Below are positions 12,201 to 23,216 of a stretch of 64,000 nt of DNA, in pieces. The notes under the pieces were generated by a model. It worked only from the letters and a program-made list of their open reading frames with translations. It did not search any database and had not been told where the DNA came from. A program made the translations under genes and the position numbers. The first letter of the stretch is position 1; each line of letters opens with the position of its first letter. The stretch is taken from positions 12,896,001-12,960,000 of the forward strand of contig NC_026657.2 in assembly GCF_000004075.3 (NCBI RefSeq), in the 5' to 3' direction. This DNA is from Cucumis sativus. Lineage: Eukaryota; Streptophyta; Magnoliopsida; Cucurbitales; Cucurbitaceae.

Positions 12201-14760
12201 CTTTCACTTTATTGTAAAATTTCTCTGGATTTCTTCATATTTGGCTAATGGGTGTCTAGTGGTTTAAACTGTGGCAATTCCCCATTCATGCCTATGAAAG
12301 TTATTTATTATTGAAATTTTTTTAACGTTTGTTTTAATTTTTAGTGGAATTGGTTGGCTGTCTGGTTGTATCTTGCAGTCGGGAGTTCACATGGAGGTGC
12401 ATACAGAGACATATTAATTGATGGTTTTGTTCCTCCTTCAACCGGTGTTGCTCCAATGTTTCCCTTTTATGAAAATACCTCTGCGTGGGATGATTTTGGT
12501 GAAGTAATCAATCCCGACGATTATGTAATTAAGGATGAAGACATGGACCAAGCAGCAATGCATGTAAGATGATTTGACTAAAATGAAATGTTAAATTGTT
12601 GATAGGTTGTGGGTTCATATAGTAAGTCTAATTTAGGATGATTTGTTTTGTTTTGAAAGTAACAAAACAAAAGTATAGAAACTAATTTGTTAATTAACAT
12701 TTGGAATGCAATATCCTTTTCGGGTTGGGTCTTGAGAATTAGATTCTTTTTCTTTTCTTCTCTCATATGGTTGGTTGAGCAGCCTCCTCCTCCTTCTTCC
12801 TTGTGTGTGTGTGTGGTGGGGGGGGGGGGGGGGGAGGGGTGGGCAGGGGGGTCTGTTATTGTTTTTATTGAAGAGAAACCAACATTGAGAGTAACGAAAA
12901 ATACCAGCAAAAGAACTGTTATCGAATTCACTGGAAACAGCCGTGTAAAAATCAAACTGCATCCATGTAGCCAATTCATACAGTTGGTAGAATTCACAGT
13001 CAAATGAACTTTGAATTATATGTCCGTTATTTGTCATTGTGGATGAATTACTTCTTTACAGGCTGGTGGGGACGTTGATGGAAAACTAGACGAAACTGCT
13101 GCTAACTTGATTTTAGATATGAAGCCTTCGAAAGTTGTATCTAATGAATTGACAGTAAGTTAATCTCCGGTTAAATATCTGTTAACATTTATATTGGTCG
13201 GCCGAAGTCATACAAATGCGTACTTAATGTTACTGTCACCAATATATACAAATATATTGTGATCAATTACTTTTTTCTTGAAATGCTTAATTTTGCTTTC
13301 CGTCGATCATCTTTCCTTTGATCAATGTGATGATACCATCAAGTTATTTATCTATTGACTGAAGCAATAAATGTTTCTGCAATTTCCCTTTCCAGGTCCA
13401 AGTTAAATGCTCATTGCATTACATGGATTTTGAAGGTCGTTCAGATGGGAGATCAATTAAATCAATACTCTCCCACGTTGCTCCATTGAAGCTTGTATGG
13501 TGTTTTCTTACAACTGCACTTGTGTTGTGCATGAATAAGCATGTGCCTTTATTACTATAGATTGTAGGAAGAAAGTTTTGTTCATCTAAGCTAAGTTGGT
13601 GTGTTCTGAGAATTTTTCTTTGAGTTGATCGGATTTTAAATTTCCTTATCCCATGTACTTGCCATAGTTTTTTGTTGTTTCACCATACATGTTTCTGTTA
13701 CAACAAAAACCACTTTAATCAACAATTCAACCGGTTGATTTTGCTTAGTTATTTACATTGTTATTTGAAGGTTTTGGTGCATGGAACCGCAGAGGCAACC
13801 GAGCATCTTAAACAACATTGCCTTAAAAATGTCTGCCCCCATGTCTATGCCCCTCAAATTGAAGAAACGATTGATGTTACTTCTGATTTGTGTGCGTATA
13901 AGGTACAGTCAAGACTCTTCATTTCCTTTTCAGGTTATCATTTCATATACTGAGACTAAAAGATCTCCAATTCTTGAATTTCAGGTACAACTTTCAGAGA
14001 AGCTGATGAGTAATGTGCTGTTTAAGAAGGTAAAGTTTTTGGCATCCATGCAAATTTCCTTCCAAAATTAGCTTGTATTTTGTATTTTTGTAAGCAGTCT
14101 TCCCTTTGATATCTGACGTAATTTCAAATACAGCTAGGAGATTATGAAATCACTTGGCTCGATGCTGAAGTAGGGAAGACTGAGAATGGAACGTTGTCTT
14201 TACTTCCTCTCTCCAAGGCTCCTGCGCCTCATAAATCTGTTCTTGTTGGTGATTTAAAAATGGCCGACTTCAAACAATTTCTTGCCAGCAAGGGAATACA
14301 GGTACCTTTGCTTATGGACCCCCTACGAAAGAAAACAAATATCTCCTTTTTAATATGTATATACACTAAAATCTGCAATTTAATAAGAAAAGTGAACGAT
14401 ATTACCGTTCTATATGCATTGCAGGTTGAATTTGCTGGGGGTGCTTTGAGATGTGGCGAGTATGTCACCCTACGCAAGGTTACAGATGCAAGCCAAAAGG
14501 TTAGAACTTCTTAGAAAAATAAATAAATAAATTTGAATGTGACTCTTACTGTTGCTTATTGAATTTGAACCATGTTTCAGCTTCATGCCACAAACGAAAT
14601 ACATATTTGCTTTGCTTCTAAGCATAAACATTAAACATAGAACATTCAATTTATGCAGGGCGGTGGTTCTGGTACACAGCAAGTTGTCATTGAAGGGCCT
14701 TTATGTGAGGATTATTATAAAATTCGGGAACTTTTGTATTCACAATTTTATTTGCTATAA
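6201..14760 (+). CDS. CPSF100: Cleavage and polyadenylation specificity factor subunit CPSF100
   Basis: Eighteen coding exons: 6201-6349, 6689-6857, 7481-7577, 9561-9687, 9779-9894, 10026-10120, 10235-10386, 10671-10728, 10820-10927, 11442-11688, 12379-12563, 13062-13154, 13396-13494, 13771-13902, 13985-14029, 14134-14301, 14425-14499 and 14659-14760. They give 738 residues against 739 in Arabidopsis. The nuclear protein partners CPSF73 in the pre-mRNA 3'-end processing complex. It has a metallo-beta-lactamase/beta-CASP fold. The zinc-binding HxHxDH motif of CPSF73 is replaced by [11 protein letters not shown], as expected for the non-catalytic subunit. A charged linker near residues 385-430 and the C-terminal end (YSQFYLL) are typical. 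I chose MGTSVQVTP at 6201 over an in-frame ATG at 6171 because homologues start there. Intron 3 (2.0 kb) holds an inverted-repeat element. Confidence 0.95.
7656..7800 (+). other. Exon-like open frame inside CPSF100 intron 3
   Basis: After an acceptor-like TGTGTAG (7651-7657), a frame of about 47 codons stays open to a TGA near 7800. Its translation looks protein-like (it includes [14 protein letters not shown], then a lysine-rich stretch coded by an A-run). It is not part of CPSF100, whose exons 3 and 4 join cleanly around it. I do not recognise the source. It may be a captured gene fragment, an alternative exon or chance. Confidence 0.25.
8439..9200. mobile_element. Inverted-repeat (foldback/MITE-like) element with GTGTATC satellite arms
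   Basis: This lies in CPSF100 intron 3. The left end begins TTTTGCAGATATGGCAA and runs into units such as CACTTGATACAC (8476-8542). The right end, read in reverse, begins TTTTGCAAAAATGACAA and runs into the same units. The right arm (about 8905-9170) is a GTGTATC-rich minisatellite with a perfect 33-bp unit repeated at 8961-8993 and 8994-9026. An AT-rich core of about 360 bp separates the arms. No coding capacity. The structure could fold into a long hairpin in the transcript. Confidence 0.55.
10521..10589. repeat. 23-bp tandem repeat, three copies
   Basis: In CPSF100 intron 7, the unit TTTGATTAAAGAAATTGAGATAA (one base differs in the first copy) is repeated at 10521-10543, 10544-10566 and 10567-10589. 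A partial match precedes it near 10472. It is 80 bases before exon 8, so length variants would be easy markers. Confidence 0.85.
12802..12851 (+). repeat. (GT)n / poly-G tract with G-quadruplex pattern
   Basis: In the CPSF100 intron between exons 11 and 12, a GT run is followed by 17 consecutive G (12818-12834), then G4, G3 and G6 separated by one or two bases. Four or more G-runs with short loops on the sense strand match the usual intramolecular G-quadruplex rule. Long mononucleotide runs are also prone to sequencing error. Confidence 0.7.
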
Positions 14761-16266
14761 TTGAGAAACCCGTTGAACATCGAAGATATCTCCCCACCAA
14801 TCTGAATTGCCTAGTTGAAAATGTATTGATTTTTTTCTCTCAATTGTGTTTTTTGAGGTATGTTTCATAGCTAAAATTAGACATAATATTTCCCCTCCTT
14901 TTTTTTTTGTGGCTACCATAAATTCGTTGGTCTATACAGTTGCTCGCAGAACAAGCTGCATGCTCAGGGAAAATGTTATCCCCAGATCAAGTGAATCACA
15001 CTAAGGATTTGTTTGGAATTACTTCACCAGTGCTAAAAAAATGAAATGAATAGATATTCCTTCTTGTCCTTAGAATTGAAATTCTGTTGCTCATTATTTA
15101 GCTTGTCAAGTTTGAAGAATCAAAATCTTTAAATTTTGGCCGGAAAATAAATCTCCATAATGATTTTGTGACTTATTAATTCTAACTCTAAATAGTAATG
15201 TTCAAATTTTGTAGTAGGGTCGGTTTGTCAAGTGGGAGAGGGTTTGGAAGATTTCACCTTTTTTTTTTTACTCTAAATTGTTGTCAACCTAAAAACAGTC
15301 CATTTTGTTAATACAAAACCCTTTGGATCACTGATTTCTTTTTTATGTTGCTTCTATAAAAAATATCTTGGAAGGACTCTAGAGTGGAAAACAAAATTGT
15401 CCAAAATTACTTATTTGACATAAAGTTTTGTTTGCGCAAAGATGTCTTTTGAGTTTGGGTTTTTCTTCTTATTTTGAAGGGTTCGTTTGAGAGGAAAAGA
15501 TTAATATATTAAACCAAAGAGTCAAACTTGGCTCTGTTATCTCTGACTCAACAAGGATGGAAACCTAGGAGGAAGAAGAAAACAAACCACGTATGCAAAG
15601 TAAAGTTAACAATAGTATGGTTTGGCAAATTATAAATCATCCTATTACAATTTCGAATAGCACAGCTAAAACCCCAATATCAAGCCTTGCAACAAGATTT
15701 AAGCAGTCTAACATCACTCAACCCAAAGGTGTTCAATCATCCATGAGTCTACCAAAAGCGTGATATCTTCTTCCCTTGAGCGATGAGAGACCCATGGTGA
15801 AGAGGCGAAAGACACCTTATTTTGAAGGGGTCAATTGGCATATGATTGCATATTAAATTAATTTTAAGAGACCTCATTTCCAATTAATTATTTAAGGAAT
15901 AAGGATGTTTTTGTTCATATTATGAAGTAGCATGCATGGACAAAGAAAAACCCCTTGATTTTACAAAATTATAACAAAAATATAAAAACCCAATTAATTT
16001 GTCTCTTCAAACATCGAATAATAAACAGACATCTTCTTCCATTTGGATAATAAAAAAGATAAGTAAAAAAGTCGTCCCCTTTCTTCTCTCCTTTAACCCT
16101 CCAAACATTTTTACGTCATACTTTTCTGTAATTCAACCTCAAAGGTTTCTTCTTTTTTCCAATTTCAAGCTTTAATTATACCTGAATTCAAACCCTTTTG
16201 TTCATACTTCTTCTTCAATTTGATTGTGTAACCCTACTCAATCTGCTTATTGGAGTAGGATTTTTC
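14761..16266. other. CPSF100 3' end and intergenic region
   Basis: This contains the CPSF100 3' untranslated region followed by AT-rich DNA. The stretch around 15000-15420 has a repeat-like look but no inverted ends I can define. The leader of the next gene probably starts near 16080-16200, in a pyrimidine-rich stretch. No further gene is supported. Confidence 0.4.
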
Positions 16267-19200
16267 ATGGCTTCCACTTCTCCCACGTGTTCACCCACCT
16301 CTCTTCAGCTTCGTCTCGCTCTCAATTGCAACAACTGCGGAAAATTCCCTTCACTTCTTGTTCGGGCGAGAGTTAGGAAATTGGATCCTCGACTCCGCGT
16401 CATTTGTCATCCTATTGTTCATAATGGCGTCAAATTTGATAGAGGAAATGGACGGCGTGGCACTGGAGTTTGTTTTGCTGGATCGGAGTCTACGCCTGAT
16501 GGGTTCTCTGGGTGGTCGGAGTCGGATTCCCAAGGGGAGGGTTTGGACTTGCGAAGAAAGAAGTGGTTTGGAGGTACTTACTGCACTTCTTAAATTTGGT
16601 TTTATGATTTTTCTTGGTGTAGTCTGTTTGATTGTTGTGGAGAAGGGGAAAACAAGAATCCGAATATTTTGTGGACCTCTTATTTTCTATTAACTTGTTC
16701 TTTTTGGAGGAGAGCTGGCAATACAGGATTTAAATTATTTGGGAAATTATTCTCACCCCATGTTGGATTGCGTTGATCTTAGTTCTATATGATAAGGCAC
16801 TATTGCTGTCAATGTGGTTCTGATGAAATGGTGGATTTGGATTCCATGGGGAGAGTCCTTTTGTTCTTGAAGCGTTGATTGGTTATTGTGTAATGATGTT
16901 TAGTGGCGTAATTTAGTTCCTAGAAACAATTTAAACATGTAGTTTTAGAATTTTTAACCTTATGTGTTCGAGTGATCTTTTAAATTTTGAGTTTTTCTAT
17001 ATCAGTTATTCAGTAATGGTTTTGAAGTAGTTTCTTTCAGGATTCGTGGGGATTGGAATTACTGGCTTCATCCTCGTCTCCGGAATCACCTTTGCAGCAT
17101 GGTCAATAAACAAGCAGAATAGTTCCAGTAAGTAGTTTTCTTGTACGAAGTGGATGTAACGAACTTGGTAGTTGAGAGAGTGAAGTGACTGGAGGAACGT
17201 TTTCCTTTTATTTGTAAACTTCTTTATGGCTTTGTATTGATTCCCTTGTCTACCGTCCCAGATTCTTTAATCTAAATTTTCTTGCTTATTCCCCTTACAA
17301 TAATTATAGTTTAGATGTGTTCTTATCTGACTAGTTCACAAATATGTATATAATAATTCATAGGACAAAAGCCACAAATGGAAGCCTTAAGTACGCAGCA
17401 AGAATTATTGTTGGACTCCGAGACTGGAACTGATAGGCTTGGTGAAGATGAAAAGGAAGATACTAGTGTGGATGCAGATGATGAAACTCTCGCTGGTAAA
17501 GCAGGTAATCAAGAGGACTCTTCTTCATATACAGAAAATGAAGAAACTCTGAACAAAAATAGAGTTGGTGACGGTGTTGATGTTGAGGAGTTGGCAGAAA
17601 ATCATGTTGAATCTTCATCCAGCAATAACGATGTCCATAATGTTGCTTCCTTGCAAGAAGATTTCCAATCTGATTCCTCACTAAATGTTACATCAGTTGC
17701 TCCTGGAAGTTTGAGTTCACTTATCTCACCTGAATCTGAGTTTGATACTAACGTAGCTTCTTGTTTAAAAGATGTAAACAACTACCATCCTGGTTTAGAA
17801 GTCTCAACTTCTGAACCAGAAATGAATATATTGAAAGATGAACCAGACAACTTGCCTAACTCTAATACTAATTCATTAAACCTTAAAACTGATATTCGGG
17901 ATGAAAGACCTGACACTGGTGAAAATTATGATCTCGGCTCTAAGAAGTTACCAGTTTATGATGATAGTTCATCAAACTATATTTCTGGCAACCAGGATGA
18001 GACACTTGATCCAGTAGATGAAATTACAGATTCTTCATTGCAAGGATTTTCTAGCATATCTCGCGACACAGCCAAGGAATCAGGATTATTTGACGGAGAG
18101 ACTGTGGCTAAATCATCTGAAGGAGTTTCGAGCCCCAGCAGAATTGAACAATTCTCATCTGAGGATAATGCACCAAGCATAGAACAGCATCTAGAAAGTG
18201 AATTATCTGAAGCAGCATTAGTCTCTATCTCAGATTATCCACTTGCAGATGATCAAGAGAAAAATCATGAAACTATCATGAATGGTACTGCTGCCAAACG
18301 AGAACTACAAGAGATTTCATTTTCTTCTGCAGGTGTTCCTGCTCCTTTGGTTTCTGCTGCTGTTAAAACACATCCTGGCAAGGTCCTAATTCCTGCAGTA
18401 GTGGATCAGGTTCAGGGGCAAGCCTTGGCAGCACTGCAAGTTTTAAAGGTACTGTATGACGCTTCTCCAGATGCATGCATCAGAATATCCATTTTGTTTA
18501 TTTGATCTTAGTATATCCTACTCTACCTGCTGTCTTAATAATTGTTTGACTGAATCCAATGTATTTAAGCTTGTAAATTATTCAGGTGATTGAAGTTGAT
18601 GTTGAACCTAGTGATCTATGTACTCGTCGGGAATATGCTCGTTGGCTGGTGTCTGCAAGCAGTGCTCTCTCTAGGTAATTCTAAATGTCATTGCAGCTTT
18701 CTCTGAAGGATTTGGACTTGAGTATTCAAATGGTAAACTTTTTTGGTTATGATTTTACCTGAATATAACTAATGAAGCAATGGAATTGTTTTATTCCCTA
18801 GGAACACAACATCTAAAGTATACCCAGCAATGTATATAGAGAATGTTACCGAGCTTGCTTTTGATGATATTACACCCCAAGACCCTGATTTTGCATCTAT
18901 TCAAGGTCAGTAGGATATTTGACTCTTAGGATTTGAGCTTTTCTATTACATCTTCTAATTCATCTATATTTTTCAGGTTTAGCTGAAGCTGGAATGATAT
19001 CAAGCAAGCTTTCTAGACATGATATTTCTTCTTCATTGGACGAAGACCAGGGTCCCTTATATTTCTCTCCTGAAAGGTTATTTCCATTTTATCCTTTATT
19101 CTGGTTTACATTCTTTTAATGTCCATCACAAACATTATTTATTCTCCAGTAATTAATTAAATATGTCAATCATCTGATATATTTTTGCATTTAATAGGAA

Positions 19201-21517
19201 ATTATCCAGTTTTTAATGGTTTCTCAATGTTGTTTACCCTGTGTGTCGCTTTTAAAGATTGCAAACGTTTCTGTCTACCTTCAAAAGAGTGCATGGACAT
19301 GTGATTTTTAAAAATGTTAAATTTCTCATGAACGATTTTGATTTATGCAAAAACTTTTCATTGCTGACAAATCTTGGCACTTCTTAAAATTCTCAATTGC
19401 ATTGACTGGCCTTTTTTTCCCTTTAAAATTTGTGTTTTGTTTATCATCAACTATACTACGAGCTAAATTGTTTATGTTATTGTTAGAATAGTGGGCTTGG
19501 GCTTGATGAAAGCCCATGGGTAGTTAAGATTTACTTTGCCCTATTTTTTAATTTTTTTAATTAGGTTTGTGTTGACTATAAAATTTCCCCCTTTTTGTAC
19601 CTTTATGATTATCATAAAATAATAAGAAATATATATATTGTGGTTTTTCTCCTTGTACTAGGATTTCCACGTAGAATCTTTCTTCATCTTTATTTTTCAA
19701 TAGTTATATACAATCTTTCTAAAACTGCAGCCTCCTGTCACGTCAAGATCTTGTGAGTTGGAAGATGGCCCTTGAAAAAAGACAGCTGCCAGAGGCAGAT
19801 AGAAAGGTCAAATTGTTTTGAAGTCTGACTTTGAAATTTCCAATTTTTATATGATTTTCATCTTTGCCAAAGTTGCTGACTGATATTGCAGATGCTCCAC
19901 CAAGTTTCTGGATTTATTGATACTGATAAGATCCATCCAGATGCTTGTCCTGCACTTGTTGCTGATCTTTCTGTAGGAGAACAGGGAATAATAGCTCTTG
20001 CATTTGGTACGTGCATATAATTGCGCTTTGTAAAACTTTTTTTCATTACAAAATTCATTTTAAATTTTGTAGTTGACGTATCCATTTATAAACTAACTTC
20101 GATTTTTAAAGGATATACAAGGCTTTTCCAGCCAGATAAGCCTGTAACAAAAGCACAAGCTGCCATTGCTCTTGCAACTGGGGAGGCTTCCGATATAGTA
20201 AGTGAGGAGCTTGCAAGGATTGAAGCTGAATCAATGGCAGAAAATGCTGTTGCTGCGCATAGTGCTTTGGTAGCTCAAGTTGAGAAAGATATTAATGCCA
20301 GCTTTGAGAAAGAACTTTCCATTGAAAGAGAGAAGGTTGAGGCTGTGGAGAAAATGGCAGAAGAGGCAAAGCAAGAATTGGAAAGATTAAGATCAGAAAG
20401 AGAGAGAGAAGGTCTTGCGTTGATGATGGAACGTGCTTCTATTGAATCTGAAATGGAAGTTCTTTCAAGGTTAAGGAGTGAGTTGGAGGAGCAGTTGCAA
20501 GGCCTGATGAGCAACAAAGTAGAGGTATCCTATGAAAAGGAAAGAATCAACAAACTCAGGAAAGAAGCTGAAATTGAAAATCAAGAGATTTCCCGCCTGC
20601 AGTATGAGCTTGAAGTTGAGAGAAAGGCGCTGTCCATGGCCAGGTAAGGTTTTGCAGCTCTTTTTGTGTTTGAGGCTGACACTGAACTTGAAATCATTGG
20701 TTTTACAAAGATTTGGTAGGTGAGAAGAAAGACCCTGGGTTTGTTTGTTTATCTTATTCTTAGGGAATCGTCTTAGGAATTGTGGTTATAAAGGTGAATA
20801 GGTGAATAAACCAAGTAATAGCTCCAGTACCATTCATAAAGCTATTTTAACGCCCTCTTTTGTCAATGTTCCTTTGAAATTTGAACCATTTTTCTGCTTT
20901 CAATGAAGATCTTGTTCCCCATGGAAAGCTAACTGGTTTTACCTACAAATGAAAATTTTCAACCTGCACCATGCCACTTTACTTCCATCACCATGTCTTT
21001 TATTTTGTCACGCAGAGCTTGGGCCGAGGATGAAGCAAAAAAAGCAAGAGAACAAGCAAAAGCCCTTGAAGAGGCTAGGGATCGCTGGGAAAAGCGTGGC
21101 ATCAAAGTAGTCGTCGACAGTGATCTCCGTGAACAAGAATCTGCTGGTGATACCTGGCTTGATTCTAGCAAACAGTTCACAGTCGAAGAAACTACAGAAC
21201 GAGCCGAGAACTTAATGGAGAAGCTGAAAAGAATGGCTGCAGAAGTAAGAGGGCAATCGAGAGATGTAATCGAGAAGATCATCCAGAAGATAGCTTTACT
21301 GGTATCAAACTTGAGACAATGGATTTCAAAAACTGGAGAACAGGCTGAAGAACTAAAGAATGGGGCGATTTCAAGAGCAGATAGATCAGCAAAAGAGCTG
21401 CAACAGAGCACTGCAGAGTTGAGCTTGGCTATGAAGGAGGGAGCAAAGAGAGTTGTGGGAGATTGTAGGGAAGGAGTAGAGAAATTTACCCAAAAGTTTA
21501 GAACATCTTATGGTTAA
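16267..21517 (+). CDS. Plastid-type SLH-domain, coiled-coil membrane protein
   Basis: Ten exons (16267-16573, 17041-17127, 17364-18448, 18586-18674, 18802-18905, 18977-19076, 19731-19806, 19892-20006, 20112-20643, 21016-21517) encode 998 residues. The Ser/Arg-rich N-terminus after MASTSPTCSPTS looks like a plastid transit peptide. One hydrophobic segment follows at about residues 104-123. Residues 130-480 are acidic, Ser/Asn-rich and low in complexity. An S-layer-homology-like module lies at about 595-690 (SGFIDTDKIHPDACPAL; FQPDKPVTKAQAAIALATG). Long coiled coils run from 690 to 900, and an amphipathic helical tail ends the protein. It matches the Arabidopsis At5g23890 type, annotated as SLH-domain or adhesin-like; its biochemical role is unknown to me. 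An in-frame ATG at 16198 is less likely because it would put a hydrophobic stretch before the transit peptide. Confidence 0.88.
19481..19702 (+). mobile_element. Solo LTR in SLH-gene intron 6
   Basis: This begins TGTTAGAATAGTGGGCTTGG and ends in TTTTTCAATA. It is flanked by a perfect 5-bp duplication GTTAT (19476-19480 and 19703-19707). The start, the CTAGGATTTCCACGTA-like block and the length (222 bp) resemble the copia LTR at 27509-27702. No internal region remains, as after recombination between two LTRs. It does not disturb the neighbouring splice sites. Confidence 0.7.
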
Positions 21518-21549
21518 GAAAGGTACCCAAGAGTTTAGAACATCTTATG
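21488..21549 (+). repeat. 25-bp direct repeat across the SLH-gene stop codon
   Basis: The 25 bases 21488-21512 in the last coding bases recur at 21525-21549 with one mismatch, just past the TAA at 21515-21517. The last residues (FRTSYG) therefore have a second, untranslated copy in the 3' untranslated region. Confidence 0.85.
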
Positions 21550-22590
21550 ATTTTGCAGCTGAGTGTGGATGTATTGGGATTCTGAAGAGCACAATAAAGT
21601 TGGCATCAACTTCTAAAATTTTGTTAAAGCCACTTTTTATAATGGAAATCTTCAATCCATTTCTACCCACTAAATAAAAGAGAGAATTGGTTCCATCTTC
21701 TTCATTTTCTATCGCTGATTTAATTTGATTTCAAAATTTATTTTGTCATTTTTCGTGCATTAACTAAATTAAGTTGAAATTAAAAAATATATATTTAAAT
21801 TATCGAGGTTTGTTGTTAAATTTAAGTTAAAGTAAGAAACAAGTATTTGGTATCTTTACCATTTTTGTTACAACTAGTTAGTGATGTATGATGCACACGA
21901 CTTATACCATCAAGTGAGAACATTGGGTGGTGGTGGCAACAAAAATCCATTGAAAACTTTAATACTATCGATCCATTCAAAAGGTTAAGCTAGTTGGTTG
22001 AAAGTAAATTTAATTATATATCACCAACACTCCCCTCACTTGTGGACTTGAAATATTTGAAAGACCCAACAAGTGAAAATTGATTTTAATTGAAGAGGAA
22101 ACGACAATGCAGAGCTTGAAACACAATACCTCCTTGGACCACTGACTCTTATACCATATTAGATGACTTATTCATCCAAAAGCTTAAGCTAGTGATTGAA
22201 GGTAAATTTAATTATTTATCACCAACACTATCCTTCTAAAATTCTATCATATAATTTTTTAAAAAATATCAATGGATTGTATGTATTGACATATTTTGTA
22301 GTTATGATGTGAATGAATGTGTCTGATATAAATTTTAATTATGATATTAGGGTTGTGAGGAAAAAATATAAATTCTAAAATGCTTTTGGGCAATAAATAA
22401 AGAAAAGAAAAACTTTCCTTCCATTGTCCCTTTGATATAGTTGGGTGATTTGGATAATTAGGATAGTTTGAAAATAAAATTAGGAAAAAAATAGATTTAA
22501 AAGTATTTAGGTAAAATGAGTGATTTTTTGTTTTTATTGGAATGGTCTCCGTAAAATATATTTAGCATTTTTTGTTTTTCTTTTTCAATT
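21518..22590. other. Intergenic region with a 60-bp direct repeat
   Basis: This is the SLH-gene 3' end, then AT-rich DNA. A direct repeat with TTAAGCTAG, GTAAATTTAATTAT and TATCACCAACACT blocks occurs at about 21972-22035 and 22172-22228. Each copy is preceded by CTTATACCAT. Read on the minus strand near 22150, TATGGTATAAG resembles a retrotransposon primer-binding region, so this may be a retroelement relic. No gene is supported. Confidence 0.4.
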
Positions 22591-22609
22591 TGGGCTTTAA
22601 CTTCCCTCC

Positions 22610-22746
22610 TGGGCTGAATTTTCTACTTACCAAAATAAGCCCAATAACATTTACAGAGAAAAGGCCCAATAACATTTACCGGATGGAAGCCCAAAATTAG
22701 AAACCCTTCACTCTTTCTTATAAAAGAATGCTCTCCTAACCCTAAC
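22610..22746 (+). promoter_or_regulatory. Ribosomal-protein promoter: site II motifs, TATA and telo-box
   Basis: Upstream of the eL36 leader are site II type motifs TGGGCT (22610-22615), AGCCCA (22638-22643), GGCCCA (22663-22668) and AGCCCA (22688-22693). Two lie in a 15-bp direct repeat CCCAATAACATTTAC. A TATA-like TTATAAAAG (about 22718-22726) is followed by a telo-box AACCCTAA (22738-22745) and a pyrimidine tract. Site II plus telo-box, bound by TCP-type and PUR-alpha-like factors, is the known layout of plant translation-gene promoters. Confidence 0.75.
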
Positions 22747-23216
22747 ATTTCGCTTCCCTCGCCTCCGATCACTTGGTTTAGCTCCATACGAGAAGGTACG
22801 TCCACCAACCCTACTGCATGTTTTTCCTTTCTTATTCTTTCCTTCTCCCATGCCCAATAATTCAGCTGAAAATTTTACCAGATCGTTTATCTACCCTAGA
22901 TTTGGACTCTTCTATATTGAGTTTATCCTTGAAAATCAAATTCATTTATTCTTGTTCAGTTCTAGTGTCTGTTTCTGTAATCGAAATCTTCTTAGAATGC
23001 TGTCTTACTGAAGTTTAATGGCCAAGATGCTATAACTTTCTAGTGAAATGCACTATTATTTTCTCTGGATCAAATGACTATGAGTAATTCTCAATTGTTT
23101 TGTCCGGGTGAAAAGTCCGTCAAGTTTTTTGTTCTCTTTTAAGTATATTTGAGCTTCTGGTTCGCTGTGTATTGGTTTTTTCTTGTCTTATAGATTATCT
23201 ACTTTTTGAATAGGCA

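Noticed and set aside
12578..13037. Several 100-140 codon frames on both strands around the poly-G tract
   Set aside because: They are Pro- or Gly-rich artefacts of the GT/poly-G repeat and lie inside a CPSF100 intron.
16198..16266. In-frame upstream ATG giving a longer SLH protein
   Set aside because: It would place a hydrophobic segment before the transit-peptide-like MASTSPTCSPTS start, and the bases look like leader.
20959..21411. 150-codon antisense frame over the last SLH exon
   Set aside because: It mirrors the coiled-coil codons of the sense gene; Ser/Phe-rich composition and no homologue.
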